Positions 48,246-58,128 of a stretch of DNA of 64,000 nucleotides are shown piece after piece; within the stretch, counting starts at the first letter, position 1, and each line of letters opens with the position of its first letter. The position numbers and the translations under genes were made by a program. The notes below the pieces were generated by a model, which made no database searches, was not told the DNA's origin, and was given only the letters and a program-made list of their open reading frames with translations. Source of the DNA: Eucalyptus grandis (lineage: Eukaryota > Streptophyta > Magnoliopsida > Myrtales > Myrtaceae); NCBI RefSeq assembly GCF_016545825.1, contig NC_052616.1:38182192-38246191 (forward strand), given 5' to 3'.

Positions 48246-50100
48246 TAACTTAACCATGCTTGATTAACATTAATCCATCTTAGCACTAATCTAACCATGA
48301 TTAGCACTAAACTAAACACCCCTAAGTGTAATTAACAGCCTAATAAAATATTAGGGAGTTAACTTACAGAATTTGATTGTGGTGGGCTTGCGATAGTAGC
48401 AACACGACGGTGACGAAAACTTGAGACAATCGTGACCTGCACGAAGGCTCAACAGCGGTTGGATCGACCCTACAAGTGCTTGGCCAAAAGGGGGACTCAG
48501 CTACTTGGGCTGGTCTTGGTGGCTCGGCTGGGTGGTGCAGCTGTTGGTCGGTATAGCGATTGGACGCTAGTGGTTGGCTGGACATTGGGTGGTGGAGCTG
48601 GTGGACGGAGCTGGCAGGCTGAGGTCGCTGGTGGTGGCCACGGGTGCTGGACGAGGCTGTTGGATACTGGGATGGTGGCTGTTGAGGGCTTGACGGGATG
48701 GTGCTGGGCACGAGGGCTATTGGTTGTGGAGATGAGAGTTGGATGGTGGGCTGAGGTTGCGGTGGTTGCTAGCTGTGGCGGTGTTGGAGTTGTGGACTAT
48801 GGAGGTGGTGAGGTGGTGAGGTGGAATGAAGATGGGATGGTGAGGTGGTGGTGGCTGGTAGCGTGTGATGAAGAGTTTGCTAGGTGATGAGGGATGGTGG
48901 GGCATGCGGATGATGGTGGCTTTAGCAAGAACATAAAGGAAAATGGTAGAAGGAGAAGCTGAGGTGTAGAGGAGAATGGGGAATGAACGTGAGGGAAAGA
49001 GAAGGAAATGGAGAGGAAGATGGTCGGCTGAAGCAAAGAGGGGGAGGGGGGGAGTTCACGCATGAGAAGAAGGAAGAAAAGTGGGAGACAGAGAGAGAAC
49101 AAGGAAGTCAAGGCAACAACCAATTAAAAACCTAGTAAAATATCTATTAATCATCACATGCCACAAAGTCTTTATGCCACTAAAGTCTTGTGATCCTCCA
49201 ATCCCAAATTAGCTTCAATTTCCCCCAAATAAATCCTTTTTGGGTAGCAAATTCCCTTTATCCGAATTTCCTTTAATTTTCTTGTTTGTCCAAAAATCAA
49301 TTTTCCGCAAAATTTTCGGACTCGATGAAATTTGCCAAAAGATGAGACGACATCCAATAAATGAATTGTGACACGCTTGAACGTCCAATTCTCGAAACCG
49401 AATTCAATTTTGTAGTTAAAATCGATTGAACGCGACTTTAGTACGACCTAACCTATTGGGTAGCTTTTAAGAATTTTAGTGCATTTGACCAATGGTCGAT
49501 AATTTTTATCCGCGTTTGTGCATTTCCGAATTGTAGACGACCCTCGGTTGTCATACAATCGCGAGGTTTCAATTACGTGTCCCGAAATATAATATCGGTA
49601 GAAAATCGGGTTATTGCCGTTTGACGCGAATATTGGAATCGTGCGGAACCACCAGCAATTCAACTACGTAATTCCATCAAATCGACTCATATCCATTCAC
49701 TAATCGATTTATAATGGTGTCGTATTGACCATTGTCGATTATTATGGTCGAGCGGTCGATTTCTGATCGAATTCTCTAATCTGCCACGTTTATATCCCTT
49801 AACGACCTCACCTAATAGATCAATTAACTCATAAGTGGCCAGCTCCGAGTAAAATAACAATAAGCACGTCGATAAAACAACCATTTCATATATCCGAATT
49901 AGAGGCCAAATTTCGGGATGTCACAAATGTGGACACCCTTCAAAACATGCAGTTATTAAAGTATTGGTATGGTTACTAAAGTATCATTAACTATGCACAC
50001 GCGATTACCATAGTATCGATATGGTTACTGAAGTATTGGTAACTATGTGAATGGTAACACTTTCATAGAACCGATGTTGTTTCGGAATGCTTCGACATCA

Positions 50101-51821
50101 AACCAAGTGAGAAAAATCAGTGTGTGGGCGTTGTATCCTAGGGACAGGATTTCCATCCAAGCTATTTGACTTAGATCACGAATCCTTCTGAGCAAATTGT
50201 TGTCTTAAAGATAGCATCACCAGTATGCCTCACCTCGAAATTTCATCTCTTCCTTCGGATCCCCAAAACACACACCATTAGTCTATATGGAATAGTATGC
50301 TGAGAAGTCCAACGTTGTGTCATGTCAATGATTAGATTTCAATATACATAGTAATAGCAAAATTATATTAAACATGTACGTTTGGATGATTGATATGTGA
50401 AAGAATCCGATTCCAATATTATGTTTGACTACATATATCAATCGTCCCCCCATGTAAATGAAAATATTTTGTTACACTAATAGTGAACCTAACAATTATC
50501 CTTTGTAGTAATAAGAAACCTTTACGTTTGTTAGTTAGGTTGAGCCAAGTGATATAAACAACCTAATATTGACTGCGATATAGACATGTAAAGTTGACTT
50601 GGTCCATGTCACTTTAAGGTAAATATAAAGTGTTGTGAAAAACAAGCAATCCAATCTAAAATAAACAAAATGATGGAGTAAATCAAACAATAGATTTACA
50701 TGGTTTGGTTGGTGGGACCTAATCCATAGGAGAGTAGCACGAGATTCCATTATGGATCAAGCAATATAATGGAGATTATATTATACTCATGTTATTCAAA
50801 CACTCTTAGTTTACAACCTGAAATGGACAACAAAAACTCACATAGTAATTAGCCCTCACAATTCCTCATAAAACAAAATCTCAATTACATAAAGATATTT
50901 ACAAATCTCACCACAATTCTATTGGATTGAACACTCATCTCTGGATGCAATTTGTGAACCCCGCTTCTTATAAATACATGCAAGATTCGGTTGAAAATTA
51001 GAAACCCCCTTTAGGAAGCTTACTAAAATTAAAAAAACAACTAAATTAAGAAAACACTCAAACTAGGAAACCATTTTTGATCGTGGTTCCTTTACGGGCT
51101 CAAAGTCAAGATTACTTTTAACAATCTCCACATTGGCTAATGTTGGAGCTAATTTACAATTGCTTCCCTAAAATTTGAACTTCTGTGCTACTTTCCAACA
51201 ACCTTTCACGGGCTCAACTTTTGTGACATGTTCTATCTTGGTCATGCTTGAACTTTGATATAACCTTTGACCTCATTAGTTTACTAACTCTCCATGCACA
51301 TCTAGCCATTCCACATGGATTCTAGTATCACAATTGTATGTACATTTGTCGGGGCTTGAACATGTACCTTGTCAAACACAGTAGCTATAGAAACTATTGG
51401 CTTTACAAGTTCCACATTGCTATAAGCTAAGTAGCACCAACACCAATACATGACATGCGGCACATGCGACATGACACGCTACGACACACTAGCATGCCGT
51501 TTCTCAAAAAACAGAGGATTATGACCAATTGAGACATGTTGTATATTAAATATATATTTTTATATATACATAATTAATTATCATTTTTATGATTATTGAA
51601 ATCAAATTAATTTGATTTAAATTCACAAATAAATAAATAAAAATAAAAGTCTAGAATGAATCTATTAGTAAAAGCATTAATTCATCATTTATTAATATCA
51701 TTTATTGTTTCAATTTGACAAATTCAACTCTATTCCAATAATCCATAAAACTTGGAGGAAAAAACAAGCAATCCACATTCTGGACTTTCTTGTCAAACAT
51801 GTCAAAAGAGAAGAGGAAAAA
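50101..51821. other. AT-rich DNA between two Gypsy elements
   Basis: No gene and no LTR ends found. It ends where the Tekay-like RT fragment starts abruptly. The last third is the dispersed repeat listed separately. Confidence 0.4.
51450..51790 (+). repeat. Dispersed repeat, partner at 30425-30755
   Basis: Same order of shared blocks as at 30425-30755, with a short extra stretch around 51560-51600. It abuts the truncated end of the Tekay-like element. Confidence 0.75.
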
Positions 51822-52175
51822 AACTTGGCAACGGATAGTTGTTCTTGATCATTACCTGGTTGAGTTGCCGATAGTCAATGTAAAGGCGCAACGAACCATC
51901 TTTCTTTCTTACAAACAGAATTGGCGCTCTCCAAGATGATGCACTAGGACAAATAAATCATTTGTCCAACAACTCCTGCATCTGCACCTTCAACTCCTTT
52001 AACTCTGATAGTGCCATGCAGTAAGGAGTCTTAGAAATTGGCTCCGTCCCAAGGGCCATCTCAATCACAAACTCAATCTCCCTTTCTAGGGGCAAACCGG
52101 GCAATTCCTTAGGAAACACGTCAAAAAGCTCCTGCACTACAGTGATGTCCTCCATTTTTGGCTCCTCAATTGACG
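51822..52175 (-). pseudogene. RT start of the Tekay-like element
   Basis: The minus-strand frame encodes VVQELFDVFPKELPGLPLER, then LKELKVQMQELLDK, a stop (51958), then [19 protein letters not shown]. This is the N-terminal RT region of Gypsy elements. The catalytic YxDD part is not present. The upstream half of the same frame lies beyond the inserted LTR, from 55478. Confidence 0.88.
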
Positions 52176-52829
52176 TATCATGTGACATCCTGAAATTCGA
52201 GCCCTCTAAGGGATGAGTTAATGTGAATTTCGTCAATGCATTGTTGGTTTATCTCACTTGGAATTGATCACTCCTAAGATACTGATCTTAAAGGGAAAGG
52301 CTAATGAGGACAAAACTTGTACAACTAAAGAACTTGACTTGGGAAAATGACTTGACCATGAGACTTGCGTGAGGATGATCCTATAGATAGGTAGGCCAAT
52401 TTCAAGGACCACTAGAAGTCGATTCGCGGACAGGAACATAATGGAACAACGGGTGATTCCGTTTATTGTTATCAAACCCGCGAACAACTCTATGTCGATC
52501 CTTAGTAGTCATGTGCTTTGAAATAAGAATCTATCATTTGCAAATTCATGTAGTTAAGGACGTCCATATGTCAAGATGTCTTGAATGTAGTTTTGGCACG
52601 AGTCCGTTACGCATGAATCCTTAAAGCTGCCCGTCAGTCTAAGTTGTACCTAAAATGGCATTGGGCGAAATTGACATGGCATGAAAACTAAAGATTGGAC
52701 TTTAAATTATCAGGAATATTTGGGACAGACTTTGGATGAAGCTACTTCAACGGTCAACAACGCTAGTTAAGCCGAGTATTTGGAAAAGGAATTTTCGGAC
52801 CGAGGAAGCGAGCTCGTGAAGACATGGGC

Positions 52830-53045
52830 CAGGCCAAGCCAGTGTGGGCCTTAGGCCCAAGGTGGGACAGCCACCATGATGGGCCCAAAACAAGCAAGTG
52901 AGCCCATTGGGCCCAAACCAACTATTCATCTTTCAAGCCCATGGGCCAACCTTAAGCCCATTTGAGCCCAATCAATTCCTGAGCCTTACTATTCATTTCC
53001 AAGCCCATTTCTTAGGCTTGCCCATCAATTTCGGCCCAATAACAT
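52830..53045 (+). promoter_or_regulatory. Cluster of TGGGCC/GGCCCA (site II-like) motifs in an LTR
   Basis: At least eight GGCCCA, GGGCCC, AGCCCA or TGGGCC words occur within about 215 bp (for example near 52833, 52855, 52880, 52901, 52911, 52938, 52956, 53033). Site II motifs (TGGGCY) are bound by TCP factors in plant promoters. In the LTR this is the expected U3 part. Function is inferred. Confidence 0.45.
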
Positions 53046-54512
53046 ATTGGTAATTTGTGTAAGGTGGAAATGACCATTTTCCCCCTAAAAGCTTGTGGAT
53101 AAGGCAAAAGAAGAGAGAGAAGATGATGTCATGCATGGGAACTTGAAGCAAGCATGTGAGGGCCTTAATGAGGCTTAACATGCTGCCCTCACATCACTCT
53201 CTCTCCTCCTCTTCAGCCTTAAACCGATCGACCATCTCTCTCTTTGTTTTCCTTACTTTCTAGTTTCTACTCCAGCTAACCTTTTGCCAAAGATCTAAGT
53301 TAAAAGTTATCTTTCCAGATGAATTAGCCAACTATCCACCCATCACCATGATTAAGAGAGACAGCTTGTCCCAACGAGCCCGACCTCAACCCAAACGGAG
53401 CCGCCGGCCATCCTATACGGCCACCGCAAGTCGTTGGTCGTCGATCCGTCGGTCCACTTGCAGCCTGCACATTGTTTCACGTTTTTGGCCATTTGTCTCC
53501 CATTTTGACCCTTCCTTCACCCATCCCAACCACCACCAAGTCCCTCTTGACCCCTAAGTGCTGCCGGTTGCCAACCAACCCCTCGCCGAGCTTCGACCAA
53601 GCCGTCTAACTCCGTTTCTCCTTCGACAGTGCTGTTTTTCAGAGTTTCAAAGTGAGTCCGAGCTGTGGTTGCTGTTCTAAGCTTGGGACCACCTTGGATC
53701 ATCATGGTAGAAGTCTTAGTGTGTAGCCATCATTGTCGCTGTCGCGTCGATGTCTTTGGCCCACTTAATGGGTGAGTTTAGCTCATAATCCTTCGATTAA
53801 TGCCTAAACTTGCTTAGGGTTGGTTTTGTTAGAATTAATTATGGTTTAGGAGATTTACTTAAGTTGTATTATCCCTAAGATAAATGGTTAGATGGATGGA
53901 TTAAATTAGTTTTGCTTAATCTCGCTTTATTTGCTTAATGATGCTTATGTGCTTAATTAAGCATGTTTAGCTTTAATTGATTGATTGTTTGCGTTAATTA
54001 ATGTTTTGGTTAATTTATGAATTTAATTTATTACTTATTTAATTCTGAAAATTTACTGTTCATGCGACAATATTCACCATTTACTGTTCATGCGTACTGT
54101 TCACGTGCATTGTTCATCCAAAATGCAAAAAGTGGTCTAATTTCATGTGTGTTGATTTTATGAAGTGAATGGATGTGTAAATGCATGGGCATCTGCATGA
54201 ATTGAGTGATGATTTGTGTAATTGTGTGATCATTGTGAAATATAAGTATTTTAAGTGGAAAATATTAGGTGTCGGTTTACAACGCCAAAAATGGATTTGT
54301 GGACTATTGAAATTAGTGGGATTTTCAAAAGTGAAATTATTGTATTTTTGGCTAAAGCCAAACATATACCCACACATGATTATTTTATCGGGTACCCTTA
54401 TCATGAGAGAATTAGGCCAAGAGGTCTTGTTAATTAAGGAATAAAGTTGAGAAGTGTAATGTTGTTGGCCATAGGTGAATAATCGTTTGATGATGTGGGT
54501 TAGATCAAGAAT

Positions 54513-54708
54513 ACCACCGAACTTGGAATCGGTTGTGCCGCCGAGCCGTAATTCAGCATTACCATCGAACTTGGAGTCGGTTATGCTCACTGAGCCGTAA
54601 TTCAATATTACCACTGAATTTGGAATCGGTTGTGCTCGCTGAGCTGTAATTCAGCATTACTGCCAAAGATTTAGTATGCCGTGCTCGTTGAGCCGTAATT
54701 TAGCATTG
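54513..54708 (+). repeat. 49-bp tandem repeat, four units, in solo LTR
   Basis: Four units of 48-49 bp, each containing ACTTGGAATCGGTT- and GAGCCGTAATTCAGCATT-type blocks; the last is the most diverged. It lies between the donor-like and acceptor-like sites, the position held by an unrelated 39-bp array in the LTR at 1-3701. Confidence 0.85.
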
Positions 54709-55477
54709 GGGTTATGTAAGTGAAATGACCGGGGAAAGATCTTGTTGACATGGAATCAACCAAATCAATTGATTGATGACTCGATCTAAATTGATGCATT
54801 GATGTGTGAAATTGTTATATGCATTAATTATATGTATGAGTGAATCATGTCATTTATGACACACAAGCATGAATTGATAATGTGCAGAGTGTGGCAATGG
54901 CCAAGTGAGATTGCTAGTGATGCGACTTGTATGTGATTGATGAACTACATCATCTAATGGTCATGTGCTTTGCATGTATCATGCTGAGTTATAACGTGTA
55001 GGGTATGGCATACCGGGTAAGGTTGCATGCAAACTAATTGATTGTTGGTTGTTGATCTTTGGTTTGTTTGTGGGGTGGTTCTGAAGAGATACCTTGAGTC
55101 AAGTTGGTGTACTAACCGGGGCTTAGGGGAGGACTCATTGAGATTTATCTCACTGGTTATTGTATAACCATTTTTGGGTCCCTAGTGTGAAGAACCCGGA
55201 GCTTGAAGTGGAAGGGTTAGGAGTATAGGTGGCTCAGTAGTTCTTTATGATATTGACCATTCTATATAAGCTTGTAGTGTTTATAAAAGTGTATTTGATT
55301 TGAAATTGATTATCCTGCTTTTCTATCCCATGTATGTTGTTGTCAGGGGATTAGTTAATTTGCTTCCGCATGTGGAATAAAAATGAAAAGGGTCGGCGAC
55401 AAGTTCGGGGAACATCACAAAATTCTATCGACCACCGAGGGATGTGTGTGCGCTCGAGGTTCGGGCGTGACATATCA

Positions 55478-57147
55478 ACTACATTTGCTAAATAACATTG
55501 GCAATCCACCTCTAACAATCGGGTTGACTCAAGTGATGAGATTAAGGTAATCGAGGGTCCTCCTCGACTTCCAATAAACTTGAAACTTTCATCTACTAAT
55601 GGGTTAAAAAAGTAAATCAATTTACGATAACAGTCTACGGTAGGTTGTTGTTTGGTGAGCCAATCCATATCAATAATCACATCAAAATCAAACATGGCCA
55701 GCATAATCAAATCCATCATTCTTTTCACTAACCGATCACTAACTTGCAACCAAGACACCCTATCGCAAACAACACTTTCTCCTTTAATGGGGTTGATATA
55801 CTAATGACTGTTCCCAATGGTTTTGGACTCAATTCGACTAACTCAACGTATTGTTCAGCAATAAAAGAATGTGTAGCTCCAAAATCAAATAAAGCATAAG
55901 CAGTATGGTCGTTCAACGAGACTATACCTGTAACCACGTTCTGCAAGTCCTTCACCTCCCTTCGGGTGACGGTATGCACCCTTCCTTGAATCAAAGGTCT
56001 ACTCAAAATGCCTTGCCATGCATTCTGCAATGCACTCCCTCTTGATTGTCCTATTTGTGGCAGTGGTGCTTGTGCTTCCATGGGCTTGCACGGACAATTC
56101 TTCACCTGGTGGCTGTGCTGGCCACATCCATAACAAGCTCTTATTCTAGCAAGACATGGGATTGGTCTATGCTTCCTTCCACAAAATTGGTACACACCAT
56201 TTTTATTGGGTGCTGGCTTTCCAATTCCACACTTTGGTTGGGAGGAATGGAATACTTTTCTCCTGTCATTAGCCTTTTCCCAAACCAATTGCTATCCCTG
56301 TTGTGCACTAACCATGACCCGGATGCGGCAGTTTGTTCATTTAGATTCCTCTCAATTAGTTGGGCCCTCTCATACAATTCATCATAGTCCTTGAGATCCA
56401 GTGGCACCAATAGGTCCTTATCTTTGACCTTAGACCATCTTTGAACCTCCTCGCCCTATCCATCGGGTCCTCAATTAGCCTCAGTGCATACTTGGATAAC
56501 TCAGCAAACTTTGTCTCGTATTGGTCCACGGACATCTGACTTTTATGGAAATGCTAGAATTCGACCATTTTCCATTTGCTCGCGCAATCCGAAAAATACT
56601 TTATGTAGAAGGCCTCAATGAAGGTATCCCACTCCAGGATCGTACCTTCGAGAAACACTCTCCCTTTGGTGGCTTCCCACCAAGTACTTGCATTGCCTTG
56701 CAACTGGTAGACAGCTAGGACTACCGTGTCCTCTTTAGAGCACCTCAACAGTGCGAAGACCTTCTCTAATTCTCGGATCCAGAAGGTTGCAGCCTCCGAA
56801 TCGCTCGCTTCAATGAACCTTGGCGGCTTTAGTTCTAGGAACTGTTCCACTAGTTTATGCATCGATCGTTCACCATTCTTGTTTCCTGGTGGGACTTTAG
56901 CAAGTACAGCAGCAACAGTAGCAATGATAGTGGCGATGGCGGTGGTGGCGGCGGCAGCGGCAGCAGCTTGGTTCTGAGCTTGCTAACCGTTCATATTCCC
57001 AATCTCTAGCGCCTACACGATCCCATCAAACCTAGGATCGCTCGGTGCTCCTTTTTCAGCACCCGCTCGTCTCGGTGCCCTCTCTTTGGCACTTGTCATA
57101 GCTATTACGGCTCGTCTTTGAAGGGCTCTCTGCTCAGGATTGCTCAT
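55478..57147 (-). pseudogene. gag and protease of the Tekay-like element, decayed
   Basis: Gag opens with MSNPEQRALQRRAVIAMTS (ATG at 57145-57147) and meets a stop near 56985. A Gag core (56554-56862) contains FIEASDSEAATFWIRELEKV and GNASTWWEATKGRVF, followed by a stop and further frames (56141-56410). A zinc knuckle CYGCGQHSHQVKNC lies at about 56094-56135. The protease motif reads FDFGATHSFI (about 55860-55900), with F where active enzymes have S or T. MDWLTKQQPTVDCYR follows in 55640-55700. Broken by several stops and shifts, and by the solo LTR at its 3' side. Confidence 0.88.
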
Positions 57148-57310
57148 CTCACAGGGTCCTTACAGAAACCTACTTTCCAATTCTAAAACTGAATTAAAAA
57201 TTTGAGTGACCGGCATAAACAATCAATCAATCACAAGCATAAGCGTAAGGAAAATGTTTTTCATACTAACTATCCCATGACCCATCGCACCTTATCACTT
57301 TAACCCTTGA

Positions 57311-57326
57311 CCAAGCTCTGATACCA
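57311..57326 (-). other. Primer-binding site of the Tekay-like element
   Basis: The minus strand reads TGGTATCAGAGCTTGG, with 12 bases exactly complementary to the 3' end of plant initiator methionine tRNA, 13 bases inside the LTR border at 57340. Confidence 0.92.
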
Positions 57327-57716
57327 TTTCGGGTGGGGATGTCACTCCCCGAACCTTGAGTATGCAAACATCCCTCAATGGTTGATTAAAAGTGCGACAT
57401 CTCAAGACACATTGCCAACTCATTCTTTTTATCTTTCGATTATACGCATGTAGAAACGAATTATATAAAATGCCTAGTCAATCAATAATAGTAGGGATAG
57501 TAAAAACACCACAATGATTTTTCACAAACTACGATTTATTTATTAATCGGTTAACCTGAATAGTTCATATATACAAGCTTACCAAAAAGTGAACTCCTGT
57601 GTGACCTACTAACAAAAAGGGTTCTGGTCAGGACTAACTTCCAACTGTACACCTACCACAAGCTCCTACAACCTTCACTCTAATACCCATACCCGGGCCA
57701 AGCTAAGAAGTCAGGC

Positions 57717-58060
57717 ATGTCACCAGGTGAGCATGGCTCCTCGAGCCCTTCCGGCTTCGATATCTGGATCTATTACAACATCATCCGGGATGTTGATATC
57801 TATCGGGTTAGTGTCTTGCTCAACCTCACTTCCTATGTGCGGCCCGTCAAAACCGTGCATGGGACCCTCTCGACCACCATTTGGTTCCGTAATAAACCAA
57901 GCCTTAAAGCGGTGGGGCACCACATTCATGAAAACCTCATCGACCCAAACCATTGTCACTTCTAACTCATGAAATCAATTGGTCCCAGGGATAGGGTAGA
58001 GGGTAGTCTCTACCTCCATATCCCAGGGGACCCCGAATCGAACCAAGCGAATCTCCATTC
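57717..58060 (-). pseudogene. LTR-embedded ORF, copy B
   Basis: The frame reads EIRLVRFGVPWDMEVETTLY, one stop, then HELEVTMVWVDEVFMNVVPH, RFKAWFITEPNGGREGPMHG and INIPDDVVIDPDIEAGRARG, ending at a TGA at 57717-57719. It is the cleanest copy: 79 codons open from the methionine at 57959. It aligns with copy A almost residue by residue. It lies 380 bp from the LTR 3' end. No known domain. Confidence 0.6.
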
Positions 58061-58128
58061 TACGGACTTCAAAATATTTTGACAACGACGGGGTGAGATA
58101 AAAATCTCAACGAGTTAAAATCCCTAAG

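Larger units (their letters stand above)
45491..49925 (-). mobile_element. Long solo LTR inserted in the CRM-like 5' LTR
   Basis: Starts (plus strand) TGTCATACCCTAAACC and ends GGGATGTCACA; the 5-bp target AATGT is duplicated exactly (45486-45490, 49926-49930), and the uninterrupted site can be read in the partner LTR at 38274-38278. No internal retrotransposon sequence, so a solo LTR. It contains LTR ORF copy A, a 946-bp Harbinger-like MITE, and a leader-like stretch (48360-49100). Without the MITE it is about 3.5 kb, close to the other copies. Confidence 0.92.
37899..50100 (-). mobile_element. CRM-like Gypsy retrotransposon with two LTRs and two nested LTR insertions
   Basis: The 3' LTR (37899-38436) and the 5' LTR (45122-50100, minus the nested 4440 bp) match along their length and are 538 and 539 bp. 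Between them, on the minus strand, lie gag, protease, RT, RNase H and integrase in Gypsy order. The polyprotein ends in NVADLSPYHEDE-type sequence with no chromodomain, and the protease-region style (PMDACHLLLRRPW) resembles CRM-group elements; the lineage is tentative. Two long solo LTRs are inserted (39538-42069 and 45491-49925). Without them the element is about 5.2 kb. Many stops and frameshifts; no clear outer target duplication. Confidence 0.85.
45122..50100 (-). repeat. 5' LTR of the CRM-like element, split by a solo LTR
   Basis: The two halves 45122-45490 and 49931-50100 together match the 3' LTR. The plus-strand ends are TGCTGGAG and CGACATCA, a proper TG...CA pair. The break falls in GAATGT/GGACACCC, which is continuous in the other LTR at 38265-38285. 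Confidence 0.9.
52181..55472 (+). mobile_element. Long solo LTR (plus) splitting the Tekay-like pol gene
   Basis: Starts TGTGACATCCTGAAATTCG, ends GGTTCGGGCGTGACA, and TATCA is duplicated exactly on both sides (52176-52180, 55473-55477). Orientation is opposite to its host element. It contains a cluster of GGGCC motifs, a GTGAGT donor-like site (near 53771), a 49-bp repeat array and TACTAAC plus acceptor (55112-55127). The LTR ORF is almost fully deleted; only a tail like the DPELELEG end of copy A remains near 55190-55230. Confidence 0.93.
51822..57339 (-). mobile_element. Tekay/Del-like Gypsy retrotransposon interior, truncated in RT
   Basis: Reading leftward from the LTR at 57340: primer site, gag, zinc knuckle, protease, start of RT, then an abrupt end at about 51822 within the RT segment. 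The rest of RT, RNase H, integrase, chromodomain and the 3' LTR are absent. Protease in the GATHSFI style and the GLPLEREIEF RT start, together with LTRs over 3 kb, fit the Tekay/Del chromovirus group. The solo LTR at 52181-55472 splits it. Confidence 0.85.
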
